Virus record (IMG/VR): IMGVR_UViG_3300035171_000016
Location: 83,761 to 147,760 of that record
Source: a virus
DNA length: 64,000 nt
Reading direction: 5' to 3' (one strand)
The notes under the pieces are model-generated. The model saw only the letters and a list, made by a program, of their open reading frames with translations, ran no database searches and was not told the origin of the DNA. Made by a program: the position numbers and the translations under genes. Below, piece after piece: positions 7,744-15,890 of this stretch. The first letter of the stretch is position 1, and every line of letters begins with the position of its first letter.

Positions 7744-9876
7744 ATGAATAAAGAAAAAGAAGCGGTTAATTATTTAGAAGAAATTTCAAACTTTATATTT
7801 TTAAGTAAATATAGTAGATATAACGAAAAATTAGAAAGAAGAGAGTCTTGGGCAGAGGCGGTTGGTAGAGTAGAGCAAATGCATCTTAAAAAATACTCCT
7901 ATCTTTCAGAATTAGATAAAAAAATAATCTCAAAAGCTTTTGATTCGGTTAGAGATAAAAGAGTTGTTCCGTCAATGCGCTCCCTGCAATTTGGTGGTAA
8001 GGCTATCGAGGCCAAAAACGAAAGAATTTATAACTGTGCCGTTAGGCACGTTGATTCTCTAAGAGCTTTTTCAGAAGTATTTTATCTTCTCTTATGCGGG
8101 TGTGGAGTAGGTCTAGGATTATCTAAATATTTTCTTAATAGAATTCCTGACTTAGTTGGAGAAAAAGATAAGACCGGAACCGTATTAACTTATCAAGTTT
8201 TAGATTCTATTGAAGGCTGGGCCGATTCTTTAGAGGTATTATTAATGTGTTATTTTAAAAACACTCCTTTGACTGGAAGAAAAATTGTATTTGATTATTC
8301 TAAAATTAGACCAGAAGGTTCTCTACTTAAAACAGGCGGCGGTAAGGCACCCGGATATAAAGGTTTAAAGTTTTGCCATAAAAAGATTAAAGAACTTCTT
8401 GACCATGTTATAGAATATAAACATCAAAATCGTTTAAAATCTGTAGATGCCTATGATATAATCATGCACGCCGCCGACGCCGTATTAAGTGGCGGAGTAA
8501 GAAGAAGTTCTACAAGCGTTATCTTTGATAAGGATGACGAAGACATGATTAACGCAAAAGCTAAATTTAAAGTTGATAAGGTTTTTACTTTTCATTGTAT
8601 CGGAGAAGAAACTCTAGGCGGATTTACTAATAAAATTTATGAAGGTAAAATTAATTTTGAAGGAACTAGAAGAGAAATTCAAATTAAAGATTACGAACTA
8701 GAAGACCTACAAAAAAATAATCTAGTAAGTTGGAGCCATCTTTTTCCTCAAAGGGCTAGGTCTAATAACAGCGTATTATTACTAAGAGATAGTACCACTC
8801 AAAAAGAATTTAATGATATTCTTCAAAGAACCAAGCAGTTTGGCGAGCCCGGTTTCGTATGGGGGAACCATCCTTGGCAATTATTTAATCCATGTTTTGA
8901 AATAGGTTTTATTCCTGTAACAAAAGATGGTATTTGTGGAGTACAATTCTGTAATTTAAGCTCTCAAAACGGAAGAAAAATTACATCTTTGGAGGAATTC
9001 AGAGAATCGGTTGTGTCCGCTACTATTATTGGAACCTTACAGGCAGGATATACTCATTTTCCATACCTATCAAAAGCCGCAGAAGAGCTTACTAAAGAAG
9101 AGGCATTATTAGGCGTTAGTATTACTGGAATTATGGATAATCCAGATATTATCCTAAATCCTGACATACAAAAAGAAATGGCAAAATTAGCAGTACAAAT
9201 CAATAAAGAATGGAGCAAGAAAATAGGTATTAATCAGGCCGCAAGAATTACTTGTGTTAAACCAGAAGGTACTTCTAGTTTGGTATTAGGAACTGGTTCG
9301 GGAATCCATCCTCACCATGATAGAAGATATTTTAGAAGAGTAATGGCCAACAAAAATGAGAATATCTATAAACATTTTAAAAAGGTAAATTCTAAACTAG
9401 TTGAGCCTTCAGTTTGGTCTGCTACTAAAACGGATGATGTTATTACTTTTCCTATAGAAGTATCTAGTAAAGCTATTATCAAAAAGGATTTAAATGCCAT
9501 TAAGCATTTAGAGTACATTAAATCAACTCAACAAAACTGGGTTCTATCAGGAACCACAGAAGTTAATTCTAAGCCGGTAGAACACAATGTTAGCTGTACA
9601 GTTATCGTTAAAGATACAGAATGGGATAGCATTTCTAAATTTATCTATGAAAATAGAAGGTTTTATGCAGCTATTTCTTTCGTACCAGATGGTAGCGATA
9701 AAATATACCAACAATCTCCTATGGAAGCCGTAGTAGATGAAAAAGACGAAATTAATTGGAATAATATTATTGCTCATTTTAATAAGGTAGATTATAAGTC
9801 TCTTAAAGAAAACGACGATAATACCGCTCATATTCAGGAAATAGTTTGTGCTGGAGGGGCTTGTCAACTAATTTAA
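7744..9876 (+). CDS. nrdJ: class II (adenosylcobalamin-dependent) ribonucleotide reductase
   Basis: A 710-residue protein resembling the monomeric B12-dependent reductase of Lactobacillus leichmannii. It reduces ribonucleotides to deoxyribonucleotides to feed phage DNA synthesis. Visible active-site residues are the NPCFE block with N382, thiyl-radical C384 and E386, and the redox cysteines C98 (in YNCAVRHV) and C403. The C-terminal shuttle pair C702/C707 (CAGGAC) has the five-residue spacing known from the family. No inserted intein or intron is seen. The enzyme needs adenosylcobalamin, so the host must make or import B12. It forms its own transcription unit between a terminator and an HNH gene. 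Confidence 0.93.
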   Translation: MNKEKEAVNYLEEISNFIFLSKYSRYNEKLERRESWAEAVGRVEQMHLKKYSYLSELDKKIISKAFDSVRDKRVVPSMRSLQFGGKAIEAKNERIYNCAVRHVDSLRAFSEVFYLLLCGCGVGLGLSKYFLNRIPDLVGEKDKTGTVLTYQVLDSIEGWADSLEVLLMCYFKNTPLTGRKIVFDYSKIRPEGSLLKTGGGKAPGYKGLKFCHKKIKELLDHVIEYKHQNRLKSVDAYDIIMHAADAVLSGGVRRSSTSVIFDKDDEDMINAKAKFKVDKVFTFHCIGEETLGGFTNKIYEGKINFEGTRREIQIKDYELEDLQKNNLVSWSHLFPQRARSNNSVLLLRDSTTQKEFNDILQRTKQFGEPGFVWGNHPWQLFNPCFEIGFIPVTKDGICGVQFCNLSSQNGRKITSLEEFRESVVSATIIGTLQAGYTHFPYLSKAAEELTKEEALLGVSITGIMDNPDIILNPDIQKEMAKLAVQINKEWSKKIGINQAARITCVKPEGTSSLVLGTGSGIHPHHDRRYFRRVMANKNENIYKHFKKVNSKLVEPSVWSATKTDDVITFPIEVSSKAIIKKDLNAIKHLEYIKSTQQNWVLSGTTEVNSKPVEHNVSCTVIVKDTEWDSISKFIYENRRFYAAISFVPDGSDKIYQQSPMEAVVDEKDEINWNNIIAHFNKVDYKSLKENDDNTAHIQEIVCAGGACQLI

Positions 9877-9890
9877 TATTTCACAGTTGG

Positions 9891-9916
9891 TATATATGGT
9901 GTAAAAACCATATATG
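9891..9916 (+). promoter_or_regulatory. hairpin sequestering the start codon of the HNH gene
   Basis: ATATATGG (9892-9899) and CCATATAT (9908-9915) form a perfect 8-bp stem around an 8-base loop, extended by one T-G pair. The 3' arm contains the ATG at 9914-9916. Read-through mRNA from nrdJ would hide the start codon. T4 homing-endonuclease mRNAs use comparable translation-blocking hairpins. Confidence 0.65.
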
Positions 9917-10465
9917 AGAAGAAATAAAAAATTAAAACTTGACCTTACTGGACAAAAGTTTGGAGATTTAAGTGTTGTAACATGGACTAAATTTAAAAAT
10001 TTACATCGGGTGTGGATGTGCAAGTGTTCTTGTGGAAAAGAGCATGAGGTTCTTGGAACTCACCTAGTTTCTGGACTTACTAAATCGTGCGGATGTAAAA
10101 ACCATAAAAGTAAATCTGATAGCCCGTGTTGGACTGGATATGGAGATATAAGCGGAGGAATGTTTTCTGGAATTAAGTTAAGAGCCAAAAAATATAATAT
10201 TATATTTAATATTACGATAGAGTATATTTGGAATCTTTTTTTAGAACAAAAAAAGAAATGTGCGTTAAGTGGTATAGAAATAACAATGCCAGAAAAAAGC
10301 GGTTCTAGACCTACCGCATCTCTTGACAGAATTGATTCATCAAAGGGGTATATCGAGGGTAATGTTCAATGGGTTCATAAAGATGTAAATTGGATGAAAA
10401 ATAGCTTTAATCAAGATTATTTTATTTTTATATGCAAGCAAATAGCAAATAATAACACTATATAA
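9914..10465 (+). CDS. HNH endonuclease with N-terminal zinc finger
   Basis: A 183-residue protein. The N-terminus (LTGQKFGDLSVVTWTKF, CKCSCG, SCGCK) is a Cys4 zinc module found in many phage HNH proteins. The C-terminal nuclease follows, with CALSGIEI, then SLDRIDSSKGYIEGNVQWVH and an Asn/Lys pair, the beta-beta-alpha-metal pattern of this HNH subgroup. It is inserted directly after nrdJ, a favoured target of phage homing endonucleases. Start-codon sequestration at 9891-9916 suggests repressed translation from read-through transcripts. Probably a free-standing mobile gene. Confidence 0.85.
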   Translation: MRRNKKLKLDLTGQKFGDLSVVTWTKFKNLHRVWMCKCSCGKEHEVLGTHLVSGLTKSCGCKNHKSKSDSPCWTGYGDISGGMFSGIKLRAKKYNIIFNITIEYIWNLFLEQKKKCALSGIEITMPEKSGSRPTASLDRIDSSKGYIEGNVQWVHKDVNWMKNSFNQDYFIFICKQIANNNTI

Positions 10466-10487
10466 TTATTATTTATTTTATTATTAA

Positions 10488-10493
10488 GTGTAA
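10488..10493 (+). promoter_or_regulatory. late-type GTGTAA motif before the holin-like gene
   Basis: AAGTGTAAATTTATA lies 51 bases before the ATG at 10539. It is the same motif that precedes structural genes (for example 51254, 48903, 62256), and the only such site found between genes in the early region. Confidence 0.4.
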
Positions 10494-10538
10494 ATTTATA
10501 CAAATAAACATATAACAACTATTTAATACTAAAAAATA

Positions 10539-10790
10539 ATGAACGATATGGGAACAGATTCTCAATTACAGGAACTACAGAAAGAGTGGAGAGAAAGTAC
10601 ATCTAGAAAGCTAGATTATCTTACAGAGAAAATAGACGGCCTCCCCTCTTTATTTGCCAATCAATTAGAGTTTAAAACCCTAAAGAATGAAGTAGAAGAG
10701 CTTAAAACTTTCAGAAACAAGGCTCTTGGCGGCATTCTGGTATTTAATTTCCTTATTGCATTAATTGGATATTTAATAGGCCATCATTAA
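10539..10790 (+). CDS. coiled-coil/single-TM protein, possible holin-type lysis protein
   Basis: An 83-residue protein. Residues 8-60 form an amphipathic charged coiled coil, and residues 63-81 a single membrane segment ending GYLIGHH. This layout resembles XhlA/hemolysin-type accessory holins, but no signature proves it. A second in-frame ATG at 10548 is possible. The GTGTAA late-type motif upstream fits a late function such as lysis. No endolysin lies nearby in the window. Confidence 0.45.
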   Translation: MNDMGTDSQLQELQKEWRESTSRKLDYLTEKIDGLPSLFANQLEFKTLKNEVEELKTFRNKALGGILVFNFLIALIGYLIGHH

Positions 10791-10796
10791 ATAAAG

Positions 10797-10825
10797 TTGA
10801 CTATTTTCATATAAAACTATATAAT
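10797..10825 (+). promoter_or_regulatory. early sigma70-like promoter
   Basis: TTGACT (10797-10802), 17 bases, TATAAT (10820-10825), ending 6 bases before the ATG at 10832. A near-consensus promoter with essentially no leader. Confidence 0.82.
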
Positions 10826-10831
10826 TAATCA

Positions 10832-11626
10832 ATGTTGACATATGTTATTATAGACTATAATCGTCCCTTTGAGAGTGAATTATGTTTAAAATCTATACAT
10901 AAATACTCTAAATTCGATTATAAAATTGTATATCTCTCAAATGGCGGAGAGCAAGACTATGCTATTAACTTTTATAAAAATTCTCTAATAGATAAGTTAA
11001 TTCTAAGAAAAAAGAACTCTGGATGCGGACTCGCAATGAGAGAGGCTTTTAATGATTTTGACCTAGAATCCGATTATATTGCTTTAATTCAGTGTGACCA
11101 ATTCCTTATTAGAGAATACTCTAAAGAAGAGCTAGATTACCATATAAGCCTCTTAGAAAGTAAAAGGCACCTTTATATTGATTTGGCCGGAAATCAAGGC
11201 AATGGCAATCCTAGCGAAAGAGCGCACCTAATAAATAAATATGAGTACCGTAAGATTCCAAATACAATTGGTGGTCCCGGCCCATATGCTAATGAGGTTT
11301 GGACTGAAAAATCGTTTCAAGATTATATAAAAAATAATAATTTATCGTTTTTTACTTGCCCACTTTTATTTGCCGATAATGGTAAAATATCTAGAAGAGA
11401 ATATCCGTGTGGGGGAGAGCTGATTCAGTATACCGATGAAAAATCTGTTTTTATTACCAAGCCAATTAAAAATAGAGTAGATTTTCCAAACTTACATCTT
11501 ACCGATAAAGAATGGTCTGATATTATTCAAAATAAATGGATTAACGGTACTGTTCCAGAAATGCATAAAAAAGATAGCTTTTTATACTGGAGAGAACCAT
11601 ATACAACTAAAAATACAAATGTCTAA
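10832..11626 (+). CDS. glycosyltransferase, GT2-like (GT-A fold)
   Basis: A 264-residue protein opening with LTYVIIDYNRPFESELCLKSI, the start of a GT-A Rossmann-type nucleotide-sugar domain. An acidic position (LIQCDQF near residue 92) stands where a DxD motif is expected. No signal peptide or membrane segment is seen. It is promoter-proximal and overlaps the next, also transferase-like, gene by 8 bases, so the two may act together. Donor and acceptor cannot be read from the sequence. Confidence 0.65.
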   Translation: MLTYVIIDYNRPFESELCLKSIHKYSKFDYKIVYLSNGGEQDYAINFYKNSLIDKLILRKKNSGCGLAMREAFNDFDLESDYIALIQCDQFLIREYSKEELDYHISLLESKRHLYIDLAGNQGNGNPSERAHLINKYEYRKIPNTIGGPGPYANEVWTEKSFQDYIKNNNLSFFTCPLLFADNGKISRREYPCGGELIQYTDEKSVFITKPIKNRVDFPNLHLTDKEWSDIIQNKWINGTVPEMHKKDSFLYWREPYTTKNTNV

Positions 11627-12458
11627 AATATTCTTAGCAATATCAACCGGCGCAGGAGAAATAGAAAATATTAAAGAGTTAACAGCTAGTTTCTATAATT
11701 TTGATGGATTAGCAGTTACATATCATGGCACAAAAGAAGACGAGGAATATAAATTATTAGAAAATAGGAAAGGTAATGGATTTGTTGAAATAATTCCTTA
11801 TTTTGGACACCACGGACATGATTTAAATCATATTTTATTTAATCCTAAAATAGACCAATCTAGCTGGCTTTTATTAAGAGATAGTAGTGAAAGAGTAAAT
11901 CCAGACTTTGCCGCCAATATTAAAGATTTTATAAAAATGCTAGAATATAATGGTATAAATACTGTATATAATTATAGTAAATTATTACTTTTTAAAAGAT
12001 TTCCGCATCAATATTTTGTTAATAGTCCGCATTGGGGTTTGGTAGGAGTACAAGATAAGATGATTTCCATAGAAGCCTCTGGCCTTTTTAGCAGAGAAGA
12101 AGATTATTGTTATAGTATAAGAAATAGAAATAGAGATAAATATCATTTTGTATGGCATTATTTAAAATATTTCTCTAATATTCTTGATAGTAATCATTGT
12201 CTTTTAGGAAACGAAAAGAACCAAAACCAATTTCAAATTGATGAAGGGAACCGTAGACAATTTAGACGCTATTTAGAAACAAATAATTATCTCCCCTTAA
12301 CGCCGGAGAAATTTATTTGGATTTGTAATAATAAATTAGAAGATATTAAATATCTAATAAATAACAATAAAATACTAAATGATGCCTATAGATATTTAGT
12401 ATTAAAACAAACAGATTTTAATGATGACCACGATAATAATAATCTTGTTAAAATATGA
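11619..12458 (+). CDS. putative glycosyltransferase-related protein
   Basis: A 279-residue cytoplasmic protein. It begins SKIFLAISTGAGEIENIK and has LLLRDSSERVNPDF near residue 86, where the acidic/Ser pattern resembles the metal-binding region of GT-A enzymes. A His/aromatic-rich middle follows (FPHQYFVNSPHWGL). I do not recognise an exact family. Overlap with the GT2-like gene (8 bases) and with the next gene (ATGA) places it in the same operon, supporting a role in the same glycosylation. Confidence 0.5.
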   Translation: MSKIFLAISTGAGEIENIKELTASFYNFDGLAVTYHGTKEDEEYKLLENRKGNGFVEIIPYFGHHGHDLNHILFNPKIDQSSWLLLRDSSERVNPDFAANIKDFIKMLEYNGINTVYNYSKLLLFKRFPHQYFVNSPHWGLVGVQDKMISIEASGLFSREEDYCYSIRNRNRDKYHFVWHYLKYFSNILDSNHCLLGNEKNQNQFQIDEGNRRQFRRYLETNNYLPLTPEKFIWICNNKLEDIKYLINNNKILNDAYRYLVLKQTDFNDDHDNNNLVKI

Positions 12459-12712
12459 ATAAAAAAAACAAAACACTAATCAAAATAGTTGAAAAAGACT
12501 TAATGAAAGATGAAGTCTGGGGATATGCGTATGTAAATAAGAATCTAATTGAATTAGAACAATTAATGAAAGGTAGAAGAAGATTTTCTGTACTTATTCA
12601 CGAATTAGTTCATAAAGCGTTACCAGAGTTAACCGAAAAAGAAACAACAAGAGTTGAGAAAATTTTATTCAGAAACTTGTGGGCGCAAAATTATAGGAAA
12701 GTTGACCAATGA
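12455..12712 (+). CDS. minimal zincin-like protein (HELVH motif)
   Basis: An 85-residue protein whose centre reads LIHELVHKALPELTEKE, an HExxH metal-binding motif followed by a downstream glutamate, as in gluzincin/SprT-like metallopeptidases. The chain is far shorter than a normal protease, so it may be a stripped catalytic core or a non-catalytic metal site. It overlaps both neighbours by ATGA junctions. Protease activity is inference from the motif alone. Confidence 0.55.
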   Translation: MNKKNKTLIKIVEKDLMKDEVWGYAYVNKNLIELEQLMKGRRRFSVLIHELVHKALPELTEKETTRVEKILFRNLWAQNYRKVDQ

Positions 12713-13428
12713 TAAATTTAATAAATATTAAAACTTTAAAAACTGGCGAAGGTTTTGATGTATATATAGGTAGATATAATAAAGCTGGAGAATTTCCCGA
12801 ATCAATATGGAAAAATCCTTATATAATTGGCGTTCATGGCGATAGAGAGTTTTGTATAGAAAAATATAAATTATATTTAAATACAAGGCCAGATTTGCTT
12901 AGAAGATTAGGAGATTTAAAAAACAAAACTTTAGGGTGTTGGTGTGTCCCTGAGAAATGTCATGGAGAAATTTTAATAAAACTATCAGAAAGTAAATATA
13001 TCAGGAATTGGTTTAGTAATATGCTGCCATTTGACGAGCCAATGATTTATCAAGATATTATGTTTAAAACTCCTGAAAATTTTTATCAAGCTATGAAGCT
13101 TCCTAAGCATGATATTGCACTAAGAAAAGAGATAGCTGATATGCTTCCATTTGAAGCTAAAAAAGCAATTAGAGATAAATCTAAGTATAAATGGAGAGAA
13201 GACTGGTCACGAGAAAAGGCTCTTAAAATAATGAAATATACTTTAGATTTTAAATTTAAAAAAGGAACTTCTTGGTATAATAAACTAGTAATGACCGAAA
13301 ACTGGGAAATAACAGAATGGAATAACTGGGGAGATTTATATTGGGGCAAAGATATTAACACCGGAAAAGGAGAAAATAATCTAGGAAAAATTTTGATGGA
13401 AATTAGGAGTAATTATAAAAATGATTAA
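12709..13428 (+). CDS. DUF4326-NADAR fusion protein
   Basis: A 239-residue two-domain protein. Residues 15-100 match DUF4326: YIGRYNK, WKNPYIIG, then LGCWCVPEKCHGEIL. Residues 105-235 match NADAR (YbiA-like): TPENFYQAMK, KWREDW, then WGKDINTGKGENNLGKIL and a final MEIR. NADAR enzymes are N-glycosidases; characterised members act on riboflavin intermediates (YbiA) or remove ADP-ribose from guanine. In a phage it could erase a defensive ADP-ribosylation, recycle NAD-derived products or take part in base modification. It is translationally coupled to the zincin-like and nuclease genes. Domain assignment is firm; the role is open. Confidence 0.82.
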   Translation: MINLINIKTLKTGEGFDVYIGRYNKAGEFPESIWKNPYIIGVHGDREFCIEKYKLYLNTRPDLLRRLGDLKNKTLGCWCVPEKCHGEILIKLSESKYIRNWFSNMLPFDEPMIYQDIMFKTPENFYQAMKLPKHDIALRKEIADMLPFEAKKAIRDKSKYKWREDWSREKALKIMKYTLDFKFKKGTSWYNKLVMTENWEITEWNNWGDLYWGKDINTGKGENNLGKILMEIRSNYKND

Positions 13429-14131
13429 ATTAGAAGACATTTCTAGCGAAATTTCGTTTGATGAGCCAACCCATGTTTATAAAAATAAAAAAGGAAAAAT
13501 ATTAACCTCTGTTACAACCTGTCTCGGAGAATATAAAGAAAAGTTTGACCCGACAGGTATAATTGCTTTAATGTGTGCTAAAAGAGCCGGAATAAGCAAA
13601 GATGAAATGTTAAATAAATGGAAAATAGAAAATAAAAGAGCTTGTGACTACGGACACTCTGTTCACGCTCAAATTGAACATTTTTTAAAAACTCAAGAAA
13701 TAAAAGATACTCCAGAAAAGGATATAGTAGAAGACTTTTCTAAAATAGAATTTAAAGGTAAAATTTATTCAGAATTAAGATTAAAATCTGATAAGTTTTC
13801 ACTGGCGGGTACCTGTGATATAGCGACTCTTGATAAAAAAATGGTGTCAATCCATGATTTAAAGACCAACAAAGCTTTTAATATTAAATCTAAATATGGT
13901 AATAAATTTTTATATCCATTAAATGATTTAGATGAAAACCATTTAACTAGCTATTCTTTACAAATTATTATTTATGGAGAAATGGTAAAAGAACATGGGT
14001 ACGATTTTATACCCGGACAAATACTTTGGATTAATCCTAAAACTAGGAAAATTGAGAAATATGATGTATTAGACCTTAGAAAAGAGGCTAGTAGATTATT
14101 GCATCATTTCAAATCTATTCAAGATTTTTAA
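13421..14131 (+). CDS. PD-(D/E)XK exonuclease, Cas4/RecB-like
   Basis: A 236-residue protein with the ordered motifs of RecB/Cas4-type nucleases: a histidine region (RACDYGHSVHAQIE near residue 75), SLAGTCDIAT supplying the metal-binding Asp, VSIHDLKTNK with the D..xK core, and the QIIIYGEM helix (motif QxxxY). No Fe-S cysteine cluster is visible. In phages such nucleases process DNA ends for recombination or degrade host DNA. It overlaps the NADAR gene by 8 bases. Confidence 0.78.
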   Translation: MIKLEDISSEISFDEPTHVYKNKKGKILTSVTTCLGEYKEKFDPTGIIALMCAKRAGISKDEMLNKWKIENKRACDYGHSVHAQIEHFLKTQEIKDTPEKDIVEDFSKIEFKGKIYSELRLKSDKFSLAGTCDIATLDKKMVSIHDLKTNKAFNIKSKYGNKFLYPLNDLDENHLTSYSLQIIIYGEMVKEHGYDFIPGQILWINPKTRKIEKYDVLDLRKEASRLLHHFKSIQDF

Positions 14132-14135
14132 TATC

Positions 14136-14164
14136 TTGACTTTTTTTGTTTAATGAAATAGAAT
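14136..14164 (+). promoter_or_regulatory. early promoter that fixes the start of the next gene
   Basis: TTGACT (14136-14141), 17 bases, TAGAAT (14159-14164), ending 5 bases before the ATG at 14170. It overlaps an in-frame TTG at 14146, which therefore cannot be the start of transcripts made here. Confidence 0.78.
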
Positions 14165-14169
14165 ACTTT

Positions 14170-14634
14170 ATGGCTGCTAAAACTTTTTCGTTTTCTAAAC
14201 AATTAAAACAGGGCGAATTAGGCGAGCAATTCTTTATTAAATGTTATCATAATTTAAATCCAAGAAAAAGCTCTGCTAGAGAAGTGGATATTTTCATTAA
14301 TAAAAACGAAACTGTTGAACTAAAATCAGATAGCTATGGAGAGAATTTAACCGAAAACTTTTTTATAGAACTTGTAGGTAATACGGAATCAGGCAAGCTT
14401 GGAGGGGCTCATTTAGCATTAAAAAATGGACTAGATTACTTTGTATATCATTATACTCCAAATAAATCATTTTATTGGTTTCGTCCATCAGATTTAGTAG
14501 ATTTTATTGATAAAAATGGACATGAATTTAAAAGAAAAGAAGTTAAGAATGTAGGTTGGTCAAGTATTGGCCTACTTATACCACGCGATAAAATATCCCA
14601 CCTTATTATTAAAAAAGATATATTTAATGAATAA
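14170..14634 (+). CDS. putative small nuclease-like protein
   Basis: A 154-residue protein. LKQGELGEQFFIKCY near residue 13 (conserved Glu), AREVDIFINKNETVELKSDSYG near residues 38-60 (D-x(n)-E-x-K) and a following GGAHLALKNGLDYFVYHY suggest a PD-(D/E)XK-type fold like Holliday-junction or restriction-like nucleases. The start was moved to the ATG at 14170 because the promoter at 14136-14164 covers the upstream TTG. The nuclease call rests on motif pattern only. Confidence 0.55.
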   Translation: MAAKTFSFSKQLKQGELGEQFFIKCYHNLNPRKSSAREVDIFINKNETVELKSDSYGENLTENFFIELVGNTESGKLGGAHLALKNGLDYFVYHYTPNKSFYWFRPSDLVDFIDKNGHEFKRKEVKNVGWSSIGLLIPRDKISHLIIKKDIFNE

Positions 14635-14839
14635 TAATATTTTTACTTGTAAAATTGAAGATTTAAAAGATTTTAGTCTTGTAATTCCGACTAAAGACTG
14701 TTACTATTTACCTGATGATGTTATAGTTATAAACGAGCATAGAAAAGTTTTAACCTGTGCAAAAATTTCTTCTTATAATACTTTGATAAAAAAGTATATA
14801 GAAGTAGTCGAAGAACCAAAAACATATAGAAAAAAATAA
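14627..14839 (+). CDS. hypothetical protein, 70 aa
   Basis: A 70-residue beta-rich protein without a known motif. I use the ATG at 14627, which overlaps the previous gene by 8 bases; longer versions would lie almost wholly inside that gene. Ends in a basic TYRKK tail. Confidence 0.5.
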   Translation: MNNNIFTCKIEDLKDFSLVIPTKDCYYLPDDVIVINEHRKVLTCAKISSYNTLIKKYIEVVEEPKTYRKK

Positions 14840-14840
14840 T

Positions 14841-15044
14841 ATGGGAACAGCAGACAATATTCTAGAAAACATTAAACTTTTAGAAGACCAAAAACTTCAA
14901 TATATTCTTGCGGTCTGGACTCCAGAAACAAAGAATGATAAAGATGTTGTTAATTTGTATACTAATTTTGAAAAGGGCGAGGTAAAAAAACTTATAGAGG
15001 TTTTAAAAGGCGCGACGGTAGACGCCATTCAAAAAAAACCGTAA
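14841..15044 (+). CDS. hypothetical protein, 67 aa
   Basis: A 67-residue, probably all-helical protein. It sits one base after the previous stop and one base before the polymerase PHP gene. No family recognised. Confidence 0.5.
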   Translation: MGTADNILENIKLLEDQKLQYILAVWTPETKNDKDVVNLYTNFEKGEVKKLIEVLKGATVDAIQKKP

Positions 15045-15045
15045 T

Positions 15046-15804
15046 ATGAATAAAAATATTTTACCAATATTTTCTTCTCATTTTTCTTTAGGAAAGTCAA
15101 CTCTTACTTTGGAAAAACCAGAGCCGATAGAGGATAATAAGCCTATTTCAATTTTTTCTATAGCTAAAGAAAACAAGTTAACTGAAATTTATTTAGTTGA
15201 AAATAATTTTAGTGGTTTTATTCAGGCTTATAAAACGTCCAAAGATAATAAAATTAATCTTAAATTCGGATTAAAATTAGTAATTTGTAATGATTTAGCC
15301 GACAAATCCGAAGCCTCCTTTAAAACAGAGTCAAAGGTTATTATATGGATGAAAAATTCTGATGCTTATAAAGATTTAATTCGTATATATTCAAAGGCCG
15401 CGACTGATGGATTTTATTATTTACCAAGATTAGATTGGAAACATTTACAAGAAATGTTTACTAATAATTTAATACTTTCTATTCCTAGTTATGGTTCATT
15501 CTTACATAATAATCTTTTAAAGGGGTACGAGTGTGTTCCAGATTTCGGAAAATTAAAATATAATATAATGTATAGTAGGATGTCGCTTCCATTTGACTTT
15601 CTGATTGAGGAAAACCATAAGAACTATGCTAAAAATAATAATATTGAGATATTAGAAACACATCCTATTTATTTTTATAGCCTAAAACAGTTAGATTCAT
15701 ATATTTGCTTTAAGGCAATCCATAAAAGAGGTCAGTTTTCTGCTCCTAAAATTGATAATCACGGTTCTTCCGATTTTTGTTGGGAAAATTATAAAAATAA
15801 ATAG
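15046..15804 (+). CDS. detached PHP domain of a family C DNA polymerase
   Basis: A 252-residue protein aligning with the N-terminal PHP domain of DnaE/PolC-type polymerases. It runs PIFSSHFSLGKSTL (canonical HLHVHSEYSLLDG), SIFSIAKENKLTEIYLVENN (canonical AKExGxxALALTDHG), KFGLKLVICN, then SDAYKDLIRIYSKAATDGFY and LPRLDWKHL. Most PHP metal ligands are replaced: the DH pair is EN and the first HxH is reduced. It is therefore probably a structural, inactive PHP module. The catalytic core is encoded separately at 16547, with a proofreading exonuclease gene between them. The three products probably assemble into one replicase. Confidence 0.78.
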   Translation: MNKNILPIFSSHFSLGKSTLTLEKPEPIEDNKPISIFSIAKENKLTEIYLVENNFSGFIQAYKTSKDNKINLKFGLKLVICNDLADKSEASFKTESKVIIWMKNSDAYKDLIRIYSKAATDGFYYLPRLDWKHLQEMFTNNLILSIPSYGSFLHNNLLKGYECVPDFGKLKYNIMYSRMSLPFDFLIEENHKNYAKNNNIEILETHPIYFYSLKQLDSYICFKAIHKRGQFSAPKIDNHGSSDFCWENYKNK

Positions 15805-15890
15805 TTAGAAACAAAAAAAATATTTAATTATTTATATAAAAATATAAATTTCTCATTAAAAAGAAAACTTAATGAATTTAAAAAAATAAT

